A DNA stretch of 6,924 nucleotides from Pseudopedobacter sp038237895 (GTDB taxonomy: Bacteria > Bacteroidota > Bacteroidia > Sphingobacteriales > Sphingobacteriaceae). The stretch spans positions 1 to 6,924 of the forward strand of contig JBBRYE010000152.1 in the NCBI GenBank assembly GCA_038237895.1, in the 5' to 3' direction. The notes beneath the pieces were generated by a model. It was given only the letters and a program-made list of their open reading frames with translations. It ran no database searches and was not told where the DNA came from. Within the stretch, counting starts at the first letter, position 1. Every line of letters starts with the position of its first letter. Shown in pieces: positions 1-5,961 of the stretch. A program made the translations under genes and the position numbers.

Positions 1-600
1 CAATGGCTTAAGGTTAAAGAGATGATTAAAAATGGAGATATTGGAGAAATTATCAGCATCAATACCTTATTTTCTTATTACAATAAAGACGGACAAAATA
101 TCCGCAACCAAACCGATGCTGGTGGTGGTGCGTTGATGGATATTGGTTGCTATTGTATTTCTTTTCCAAGATTTATTTTGGAAGCTGAACCAATTAGTGT
201 TTTTGGCTCTGTTCAAAAAGATCTAGTATTTAAAACCGATTTTTTAACTTCCGGAATTTTACATTTTGATAAGCAGGTGGTTGCAACATTTTCTTGTAGT
301 ACACAAGCTTTTCCATACCAGCGCTGCCATATTATTGGAAATAAAGGACGTATAGAAATTGAGTTTCCTTGTAATGCACCAACTGATGCAGAATGTAAAA
401 TTATTTTAAATAATGCAACAGAGAAGAATGAGTTTGTTTTTAAAGCAAATCAATATCAATTACAATGCGAAGCATTTTCTGATTCTATTTTAAAGGATAA
501 AGAAGTTCCGTATTTGTTATATGATGCTGAGAATAATATGAAAATAATTGATGCTATTTTAAAAAGTGCGGAATCTAAATCTTTGATAAATATTATTTAA
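1..600 (+). CDS. Gfo/Idh/MocA family oxidoreductase, C-terminal part (5' end outside window)
   Basis: This is the C-terminal substrate-binding half of an NAD(P)-dependent oxidoreductase of the Gfo/Idh/MocA family, probably cytosolic and acting on a sugar or sugar derivative. The frame is open to base 1 (it begins Q-W-L-K-V-K-E), so the ATG at 22 is an internal Met and the gene starts to the left; 199 codons are visible. Family hallmarks are the 'NGDIGEI' turn after the dinucleotide domain, 'NIR' followed by 'GGGALMDIGCY' (visible residues about 41-51), and an 'RGRIEIEFP'-like strand seen here as 'KGRIEIEFP'. In the DIGCY motif, D47 and Y51 sit where the family has its catalytic Asp and a Tyr (glucose-fructose oxidoreductase/dihydrodiol dehydrogenase type) instead of the His of inositol dehydrogenases. 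The N-terminal Rossmann fold and the catalytic Lys motif are outside the window. The substrate cannot be deduced. The gene converges on the next one with a 33-bp gap. Confidence 0.9.
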   Translation, partial: QWLKVKEMIKNGDIGEIISINTLFSYYNKDGQNIRNQTDAGGGALMDIGCYCISFPRFILEAEPISVFGSVQKDLVFKTDFLTSGILHFDKQVVATFSCSTQAFPYQRCHIIGNKGRIEIEFPCNAPTDAECKIILNNATEKNEFVFKANQYQLQCEAFSDSILKDKEVPYLLYDAENNMKIIDAILKSAESKSLINII

Positions 601-607
601 TAGCTCA

Positions 608-635
608 AAATTTTAGGTTTAAACCTATTAAATTT
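608..635. terminator. Possible weak bidirectional terminator between convergent genes
   Basis: A perfect 14-bp palindrome (TAGGTTTAAACCTA, 614-627) lies in the 33-bp gap between two convergent genes. It can be extended outward by six A/T pairs (608-613 with 630-635) across a 2-nt bulge. A-runs on the left and T-runs on the right could serve as the U-tract on either strand. The stem is short and AT-rich and overlaps the stop codon of the minus-strand gene, so the terminator role is inferred mainly from position. Confidence 0.35.
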
Positions 636-1311
636 AAGATTTTTTGCTTTTAAAGTATTTGTTCTTTACTATCCTTAAGCTTACTGCGTATATGATGAAA
701 ATGTAAAGGCCAAAAATTTTATATTCTTGATCATTTATAAAGTAAACACAACAAATAGCCAAAATAAAAGTAATAATAAAGCCTACTAATGCAAACGCTG
801 AAAACCTTGTTGTTAATAAGTCTTGCTTTGTTGGAGGGTAAGTTCTTAATTGTGGTTTACTTATCGTAATATATCTCATTAACACATATTGCATCAGAAT
901 GCAACATAAAATAATAGTGAAATATAAATAATATGGTGAGAAAAACCCGGTAACGTGTGATATTACAGAGGCACTAAATGGAAACAGTCCTACAAAAAAT
1001 AGAAACATTAAATTCCTAACTATTAAACCAGTATCATAATCATTTAAAACACTAAAAAGCTTTAAATGCCTAGTCCATAAAACGCCAATAAAAAAGAAAC
1101 TAATGGTGTAAGCCATAAAATTTCTGCTCTGATGTTTTAGCAATTGCAAAAACTCTAACTCAGTAATTTTTCCTTCAAATTCTGGTAATCGTATTTCAAT
1201 AGCCATTAAGGTAATTACAATAGCAAAAACTGCATCACTAAAAAGAATCATCCTTTCTAGTTGAAATTCTTTTTTAATTTCCTGTTCAATAGTATCTTCT
1301 TCAATCTCCAT
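634..1311 (-). CDS. TMEM175/DUF1211 family six-TM membrane protein (putative potassium channel)
   Basis: This is a 225-residue integral membrane protein of the TMEM175 (DUF1211) family. Characterised bacterial members are tetrameric potassium-permeable channels lacking the classical TVGYG filter. The family signature R-x3-FSD is present at R20 and F24-S25-D26 at the start of TM1, followed by AVFAIVITL. I31, L35 and I38 lie on one helix face with the spacing of the hydrophobic pore-lining residues in characterised homologues; that mapping is inference. Hydrophobic segments fall at about 22-42, 66-86, 98-118, 127-147, 170-192 and 197-215, matching the expected six. W79-x2-H82 in TM2 and 'LFPFSAS' (109-115) in TM3 also fit the family. 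The N-terminus is acidic (EIEEDTIEQE) and the C-terminus lysine-rich. The ATG is preceded by an AT-rich leader with no Shine-Dalgarno. It lies 111 bp downstream of the flavoprotein gene on the same strand, probably with its own promoter. Family assignment is firm; channel activity is inferred. Confidence 0.85.
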   Translation of the reverse strand: MEIEEDTIEQEIKKEFQLERMILFSDAVFAIVITLMAIEIRLPEFEGKITELEFLQLLKHQSRNFMAYTISFFFIGVLWTRHLKLFSVLNDYDTGLIVRNLMFLFFVGLFPFSASVISHVTGFFSPYYLYFTIILCCILMQYVLMRYITISKPQLRTYPPTKQDLLTTRFSAFALVGFIITFILAICCVYFINDQEYKIFGLYIFIIYAVSLRIVKNKYFKSKKS

Positions 1312-1328
1312 TTTTGCTAATTTTTAAA

Positions 1329-1361
1329 CTAAAGTAATAATTATTAGTAAAATAATTGAAA
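1329..1361 (-). promoter_or_regulatory. Candidate promoter for the TMEM175-family gene
   Basis: Reading the minus strand, TACTTTAG (1336-1329) matches the Bacteroidota -7 consensus TAnnTTTG at five of six fixed positions. A TTTC (1361-1358) lies 21 nt upstream as a poor -33 candidate. This would place the transcription start about 13 nt before the ATG. The -33 match is weak and the region is very AT-rich, so the call is tentative. Confidence 0.25.
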
Positions 1362-1422
1362 CTGAAAATCTTTATTTATCTAACTATTAATAAGTTATTA
1401 GTAGTAATTTTTAATTTTAGAC

Positions 1423-3141
1423 TTATTTATCAATGTTATAACAAATACTATTTATAATTTTTTCGGATGCAGATTCACAAAAATCAAGACCAGAATAATC
1501 TGGATTAAAACCACTAATATATGGTACAGACATGATATAGATACTTTTATTTAATGCCCCATATTCGTCTACAATCTGGAAATTATCGTTTATGGTTATG
1601 CCCGAAACTTTAAGGTAATAGGCATCTTTGTAAAAAACTACACTGTCAGGATCATTATCCATTTCAGATTTACCTTTCTCTAAAGATTTGAACTTTATTA
1701 ATGCTTGGCTAATGGTTTGATGATCTACAAAACTTTTAAATGGGAAGTCTTCATAAGATAAATGAGCCTGCCCAACACAATCTATAAAGGTTTCATAATA
1801 AGTTTCAATCGTTTTATTATTTACATCCCGATAAGTATAAATAACCCCTCCGTTTTCTTGAGGTATAACTTCGCTATCTTCGCCTACAGCAGTAATATCA
1901 ATAATGCCAGCATCATGCAAAGCCATTAAATCCTCACAAGAACTTTGAGGTACATAGGCAATTACAGTAGAAATTAAAGGCATTAAATTTTTTTTCAATC
2001 TCAACATATCTTCTGCAGAAAAATGTTTTGCTGGCTGGTTCATCGCAAAACTTAAAACCCCTAAAAGTTCTTTCCAATAAATAGATTTTCTTTGTTTTAT
2101 AGATTGCTCTGCCTCTAAATATTCATTTTTAAGTAATAGAAAAGCATCATCATTATCTCTTAATGCCATCATTTTTAATACAAAATCTTCTAAGTTTAAA
2201 TCTTTTATCTGATTATAAAACTCGGATTCTTTTACTTTAAATAATTCTTTAAAGTCTTTTTCAAATATATAATCGAGAGATAAAAAGCCATCGTTTTCGT
2301 TTCTGTGTGCTAATATTTCTGATGAAGTTAGCAAACAATCATTTTGCAAGTGTGAATCATCCAGGTGAAACCTTACAGCTGGTAATAGCCCATTTCTTGA
2401 ATGCATCATAATTTTAAAATCCTCATTTTCCTTATTTAGCAAATATTTTTGCTTCCCATTTTCGTCCTTTATAAAAGTTCCGTTTTTACGGGATAATGTC
2501 CTAATGGCATCAATTGCGGTTAAAGAAGATCCTTTTATTGCAACTGCATGATTAAGGTTAAGGCTAATTTTACTTGGAGGGTATGGAGAATCATAAACGC
2601 CATCAATTTTACCTTCAAATTTTTTTGGCCATAAGTGGCCGATACATATAATTGCGATATCAAACTCAAATATTTCATCATGTGTTTTTACCCAAACCTG
2701 ATTTAACTGGTCTTTATAAATTAAATCATCAACAATAACAGATAAATGCAGGGTGGTATCAATTTCATATTCAGTAGCTTTTTTAATTAAAATCTCGAAC
2801 TGATCATTTAAATAACTACCAAAAAGTAAGCGTGGAAGTACTTTGTACTCATTAAAATTAGAGGCATTAATGTTAAATTCTGCAGCAATTGGTGGATTTG
2901 TTTTTACCCAATCTTCTATAGAACAAACAATTTCTGGAATTTCATTATCAGAAACATTGGTAATATGTTCTGCACAAGCTCCATCTTCACTGTAAGGCAT
3001 ACCTGCGCCTAATTTATTTTTTCTTTCGAAGATATGTATATCGTAATCTGCACCTTTTGCCTCCACTAATCTTTTATACATGAATAATGCACTTGGACCT
3101 CCGCCAATTAGTGCAATCTTTTTTTTCTTAATCTCAGACAT
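1423..3141 (-). CDS. YdhS-like FAD/NAD(P)-binding protein (COG4529, NAD_binding_9)
   Basis: This is a 572-residue predicted cytosolic flavoprotein with two dinucleotide-binding motifs, resembling the poorly characterised E. coli YdhS group (about 530 residues, so the length fits). The N-terminal FAD motif GGGPSA (13-18) is followed by E39 at the end of the second strand, where an acidic residue binds the adenosine ribose. The group motif 'GAGMPYS...EHITNVSDNEIP' (45-69) is intact. 'DIAIICIGH' (161-169) is the typical strand-Gly motif, 'IKGSSLTAIDA' (202-212) begins the second Rossmann motif, and 'SRNGLLPAVR' (248-257) follows. 'FIDCVGQ' (452-458) and a C-terminal 'GFNPDYSGLDFCESAS' (544-559) close the FAD domain. 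There is no signal peptide or membrane segment. The start at 3141 is chosen because the beta1 motif begins nine residues in; no Shine-Dalgarno is visible. Members have been annotated as oxidoreductases but the physiological substrate is unknown. It is divergent from the GH92 gene and gives no clear pathway context. Confidence 0.85.
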   Translation of the reverse strand: MSEIKKKKIALIGGGPSALFMYKRLVEAKGADYDIHIFERKNKLGAGMPYSEDGACAEHITNVSDNEIPEIVCSIEDWVKTNPPIAAEFNINASNFNEYKVLPRLLFGSYLNDQFEILIKKATEYEIDTTLHLSVIVDDLIYKDQLNQVWVKTHDEIFEFDIAIICIGHLWPKKFEGKIDGVYDSPYPPSKISLNLNHAVAIKGSSLTAIDAIRTLSRKNGTFIKDENGKQKYLLNKENEDFKIMMHSRNGLLPAVRFHLDDSHLQNDCLLTSSEILAHRNENDGFLSLDYIFEKDFKELFKVKESEFYNQIKDLNLEDFVLKMMALRDNDDAFLLLKNEYLEAEQSIKQRKSIYWKELLGVLSFAMNQPAKHFSAEDMLRLKKNLMPLISTVIAYVPQSSCEDLMALHDAGIIDITAVGEDSEVIPQENGGVIYTYRDVNNKTIETYYETFIDCVGQAHLSYEDFPFKSFVDHQTISQALIKFKSLEKGKSEMDNDPDSVVFYKDAYYLKVSGITINDNFQIVDEYGALNKSIYIMSVPYISGFNPDYSGLDFCESASEKIINSICYNIDK

Positions 3142-3188
3142 AAATATTAATAATTTCGCTGTTTATTTAGCAACTTGATGCTAAATGA

Positions 3189-3217
3189 CAAAGCCTTTTG
3201 AAAAAAATATTTACAAA
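3189..3217 (-). promoter_or_regulatory. Weak candidate promoter for the YdhS-like gene
   Basis: On the minus strand, TTTG (3217-3214) is followed after 17 nt by AGGCTTTG (3196-3189). The second element keeps the TTTG half of the Bacteroidota -7 box but lacks its leading TA. Position (about 45-75 bp upstream of the start codon) is reasonable; sequence support is poor. Confidence 0.2.
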
Positions 3218-3240
3218 AAAAATGCCATTAAAATGAATAG

Positions 3241-3327
3241 AAGTTATCACGATTTTAATATCTGTTTGTTTAAGTTATAGAAAGTTATCGCATTAAGTTT
3301 CTGTTATTGTATATTATCAGAAGTTAC
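3241..3327 (+). repeat. Cluster of AAGTTA(T/C) direct repeats in the divergent intergenic region
   Basis: The intergenic region between the flavoprotein gene and the GH92 gene (3142-3422) contains AAGTTAT at 3241-3247, 3272-3278 and 3282-3288, AAGTTT at 3295-3300 and AAGTTAC at 3321-3327. The first three copies are spaced 31 and 10 bp apart, close to whole helical turns, as expected of a regulator's direct-repeat binding sites. The composition is very AT-rich, so chance is a serious alternative. No other structure or gene is visible in this 281-bp stretch beyond the two promoter candidates listed separately. Confidence 0.25.
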
Positions 3328-3332
3328 TTTAG
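3325..3332 (+). promoter_or_regulatory. Candidate -7 element upstream of the GH92 gene
   Basis: TACTTTAG matches TAnnTTTG at five of six fixed positions. It lies inside a 12-mer (TTACTTTAGTTT, 3324-3335) that also occurs on the minus strand just upstream of the TMEM175-family gene (1326-1337). No convincing TTTG is found about 19 nt upstream, so the promoter call is tentative. It would give a 5' leader of roughly 85 nt. Confidence 0.25.
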
Positions 3333-3422
3333 TTTTAATCAAAAATTATTTTTCAGAAAAATTTAAATTGAAATAAATGTTTTTATTACTGATTAACCAT
3401 AATTAAAAAAATATCCAAGCTG

Positions 3423-5483
3423 ATGAAAAAATTATATCTCTTACTTGTTTTATACTTTATGATAACCGCTTTAAATGCTCAAAAAAAGAATCCAGAAGAG
3501 GATTTAGCAAGTTTAGTAAATGTGTTTTTAGGAACTTCTGGAGATCACGGACAATTATCGCCTGCGGCAAGTTATCCTTTCAGTATGTTAAGCATTGGTC
3601 CACAAACTTATCCAAAATTACACGCTGGGTATGAGTATGAAGCTAAACGTTTTGAAGGTTTTACGCATAATCGTTTTGAAGGTGTGGGTTGTAAAGGGAG
3701 TGGAGGTAATATTTTAATTAAGCCTTTTTTAGGTGATGATTATCAAAAAGATTTAATAAAGGAAACCCAAAAAGCATCTCCAGGATATTATCAAGTCTCT
3801 TTCACCAATAAAATTAAAGCAGAATTTGCAGTTTATGAAAAATCTGGAATGCATCATTATAATTTTCCCAGAGGAGATAAAGGCTTTTACATAGATTTGA
3901 GTCATACTTTGGATAATGAATTTGTTGCAGAATCACATCAGATAACCGGCAATAGTATTAGTGGTTTTATAGAAGCTAAAACAACCTGCAATTTTGGGAC
4001 CTATAAGATCTATTATTATGCTCAGTTTAAAGATCCAATTGTTTGGAAAGAAATTGGTAACCATCAAATTATTGCAAAATTAAATACACAAACAGAATCA
4101 ACAGAAATTAAAATTGCACTATCATCAACAAGTATAAATTATGCAAAACAAACAATTTTTCCGGGTACTTTTAATCAAATAAAGTCTCAAGCTCATCAAG
4201 GCTGGAATCAAATTTTAAGCAAAATTAAAGTAGAAGGTGATGAAGATAGAAAGAAACTATTTTATTCATTATTGTATCGTACCGTCCAATCTCCTTATCA
4301 AATTTCTGAAAAAGACGGTAACTATACATCAACCAATGGTGAGCAAAAACATTCATCAGAAATGTTATACAACGGTTGGTCTATTTGGGATAATTACCGC
4401 ACACAATTACCACTTTTATCTATCGCTTGGCCAGAAAAATATGCTGGAATAACAACATCATTAGTAAATTTATATAAAACAGGTAAAAAAGATCTTGCTT
4501 CCCAAAAAGAACCTACAAATACAGTAAGAACAGAACATTCAATTGTAGTTTTATTAGATGCTTACCGGAAAGGTTTTTCTATTGATTTTAACTTAATAAA
4601 AGATTCTTTGATTAATGAGGTAGATCATTTAGATTTTTCTAAGCCAGATAAAGCTTTAGAATCAAGTTATGATATCTGGGCACTTTCAGAAATTCTGATG
4701 ATTATTAAAGAGCCAGAATTGAGTGAAAAATATAAAATCAAAGCAATCAAGTATAAAGAATATTGGAAACGTGATTTTAAAAATATACATGAGCCAGATG
4801 TAGATAAAGTTCAGGCTCGTAACCTTTACCAAGGTACAATTTGGCAATACCGTTGGTTTGTGCCTTTTGATTTAAAAGGATTAATAGAACTTACCGGAAA
4901 CGAAGAATCTTACCTTAAACAATTAAATTATTTTTTTGATAATGATCTATATAATCATGCAAACGAACCTGATTTACAGGTTCCATTGATGTATAATATT
5001 ACTCAAGAACCCTGGAAATCTCAGGAATTGATACATCGTTTTGCTGTTGATACAGTGATACAGTATTACTTTAATGATAATAGTAAAGGTATTGATCCTT
5101 TTATAGATAAGGTTTATAAAAATGAACCGAAGGCATACATCCGTACCATGGATGATGATGGAGGTGCAATGTCGGCTTGGTTTATCTTAGCTTCATCGGG
5201 TTTATCGCCCGCATGTGTAGGTTGGCCAATATATTATTTAAATGTTCCGCTATTTAAAACTTTCATATTCAACTTTGGTAATCAAAAATCTCTTAAAATT
5301 AGTGTAGAAAATTTTGAAGATAAAAATAAATATATCCAAAAAGTAACTTTGAATGATAAGGAAATAGATAGAAATTACCTAACCCAACAAGAAATAATAA
5401 AAGGTGGCAAATTAGTTATTACTGCTACAGATAAACCTACAAAATGGGGTACAAAAAATCAATGGGTTTCATCTATTAAATAA
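3423..5483 (+). CDS. Secreted GH92 family glycoside hydrolase (alpha-mannosidase family) with Gln at the general-acid position
   Basis: This is a 686-residue exported enzyme of glycoside hydrolase family 92, calcium-dependent inverting exo-alpha-mannosidases. The N-terminus is a signal peptide (KK, then hydrophobic 4-17, probable cleavage after A19); there is no lipobox Cys, so a periplasmic or secreted location is likely. The N-terminal beta domain shows 'VNVFLGTSGDHGQLSPAASYPF' spread over 32-53 and 'GFTHNRFEGVG' (79-89). The helical catalytic domain shows 'SIWDNYRTQLPLLS' (320-333; D323 aligns with the -1 subsite Asp), 'LYQGTIWQYRWFVPFD' (468-483), 'NEPD' (514-517), and 'DDDGGAMSAW' (577-586), where D577 and D579 match the paired acidic residues assigned as catalytic base. 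The general-acid Glu of characterised enzymes, in YxEGxxWQY, is Q470 here. The protein is somewhat short for the family (about 720-780). It stands alone, with no SusC/SusD nearby. The ATG has no Shine-Dalgarno. Family is certain; the exact linkage cleaved is unknown. Confidence 0.92.
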   Translation: MKKLYLLLVLYFMITALNAQKKNPEEDLASLVNVFLGTSGDHGQLSPAASYPFSMLSIGPQTYPKLHAGYEYEAKRFEGFTHNRFEGVGCKGSGGNILIKPFLGDDYQKDLIKETQKASPGYYQVSFTNKIKAEFAVYEKSGMHHYNFPRGDKGFYIDLSHTLDNEFVAESHQITGNSISGFIEAKTTCNFGTYKIYYYAQFKDPIVWKEIGNHQIIAKLNTQTESTEIKIALSSTSINYAKQTIFPGTFNQIKSQAHQGWNQILSKIKVEGDEDRKKLFYSLLYRTVQSPYQISEKDGNYTSTNGEQKHSSEMLYNGWSIWDNYRTQLPLLSIAWPEKYAGITTSLVNLYKTGKKDLASQKEPTNTVRTEHSIVVLLDAYRKGFSIDFNLIKDSLINEVDHLDFSKPDKALESSYDIWALSEILMIIKEPELSEKYKIKAIKYKEYWKRDFKNIHEPDVDKVQARNLYQGTIWQYRWFVPFDLKGLIELTGNEESYLKQLNYFFDNDLYNHANEPDLQVPLMYNITQEPWKSQELIHRFAVDTVIQYYFNDNSKGIDPFIDKVYKNEPKAYIRTMDDDGGAMSAWFILASSGLSPACVGWPIYYLNVPLFKTFIFNFGNQKSLKISVENFEDKNKYIQKVTLNDKEIDRNYLTQQEIIKGGKLVITATDKPTKWGTKNQWVSSIK

Positions 5484-5563
5484 GTTTGTTTATAAATATC
5501 TGGATGATTATTAAGTAAGATAATTAATTTAAATTTTTAGGTATTTAGGAGTACTGTAAAACA

Positions 5564-5597
5564 AAAAAGCCTGAAATTTTTCAATTTCAGGCTTTTT
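5564..5597. terminator. Strong bidirectional intrinsic terminator
   Basis: A perfect 15-bp inverted repeat (5564-5578 and 5583-5597) encloses a TTTC tetraloop. The GC-containing core GCCTGAAA/TTTCAGGC is flanked by A5 on the left and T5 on the right, so each strand has a U-tract after the stem. It sits 80 bp after the GH92 stop codon and 8 bp beyond the 3' end of the minus-strand tRNA, so it can end both transcripts. Confidence 0.92.
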
Positions 5598-5605
5598 AAA
5601 TGATG

Positions 5606-5690
5606 CGGAGAGTGGGGGATTCGAACCCGCGGACCTGTAACAGTCAACAGTTTTCAAGACTGCCGCAATCGACCACTCTGCCAACTCTCC
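5606..5690 (-). tRNA. tRNA-Ser (anticodon UGA)
   Basis: Read on the minus strand, this is an 85-nt class II tRNA. The acceptor stem GGAGAGT (5690-5684) pairs with ACTCTCC (5613-5607), with discriminator G at 5606 as in serine tRNAs. The anticodon arm GCAGT-CTTGAAA-ACTGT places TGA at 5656-5654, reading UCA codons. A long variable arm (GACTG/CAGGTC around TTA) confirms the serine class. The T arm has loop TTCGAAT, but its stem GCGGG/CCCCC has one C-C mismatch at the second pair. CCA is not encoded (the discriminator is followed by CAT), so it must be added after transcription. The promoter at 5695-5725 starts transcription almost at the mature 5' end, and the hairpin at 5564-5597 ends it. Confidence 0.97.
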
Positions 5691-5694
5691 GCTG

Positions 5695-5725
5695 CAAAAG
5701 TACAAAAGCGAATCATTTTGGCAAA
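5695..5725 (-). promoter_or_regulatory. Consensus Bacteroidota housekeeping promoter of tRNA-Ser
   Basis: On the minus strand, TTTG (5725-5722), a 19-nt spacer (5721-5703) and TACTTTTG (5702-5695) match the TTTG/TAnnTTTG primary-sigma consensus of Bacteroidota at every fixed position. With the usual distance from the -7 box, transcription would start near 5691, within about a base of the mature tRNA 5' end at 5690. Confidence 0.85.
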
Positions 5726-5893
5726 CATTATTGTAATAAAAATTTATATTTACTACAATTAAGGTTTTAATGAGTTAGCTATCAGAATATTAATTTTTAT
5801 TTCACTTGATAATTACTCATGTTAAAGGGTTTTTAACGAAAGATGAATCGATTTTATTTCTTTTAAATAGCGTATTTTAAACTGGAAGAAGTA

Positions 5894-5923
5894 AGAATAA
5901 ATTAAAATTTGCTAATTTATTCT
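5894..5923. repeat. 11-bp perfect inverted repeat in intergenic DNA
   Basis: AGAATAAATTA (5894-5904) and TAATTTATTCT (5913-5923) form a perfect inverted repeat around an 8-nt loop, 38 bp beyond the stop codon of the minus-strand barrel gene. It could be a 3' stem-loop for that transcript, but the stem is AT-only except for one G-C pair and no U-tract follows on the minus strand, so a classical terminator is not supported. The remaining intergenic sequence (5726-5893 and 5924-5961) shows no gene, RNA or other recognisable signal. Confidence 0.4.
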
Positions 5924-5961
5924 GATTTGAAAAGGAGCTTAATTGTTATACTAGATTATAT

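Noticed and set aside
22..24. ATG at 22 as the start of the oxidoreductase gene
   Set aside because: The frame is open to the window edge and the protein would lack its whole nucleotide-binding domain; the Met is internal.
1335..1405. TAATAATTATTA palindrome (1335-1346), imperfect inverted repeat 1383-1405 and TTATTAGTA direct repeats in the gap between the two minus-strand genes
   Set aside because: All are composed almost entirely of A and T, the stems are weak with no U-tract, and such matches are expected by chance in this composition.
4237..4452. 71-codon open frame on the + strand inside the GH92 gene
   Set aside because: It overlaps well-conserved GH92 catalytic-domain codons in another frame and has no recognisable domain or signal; a shadow frame.
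5931..5940. AAAGGAG, a Shine-Dalgarno-like sequence on the + strand
   Set aside because: No ATG or extended frame follows (the nearest TTG frame stops after three codons), and the real genes here do not use such sites.
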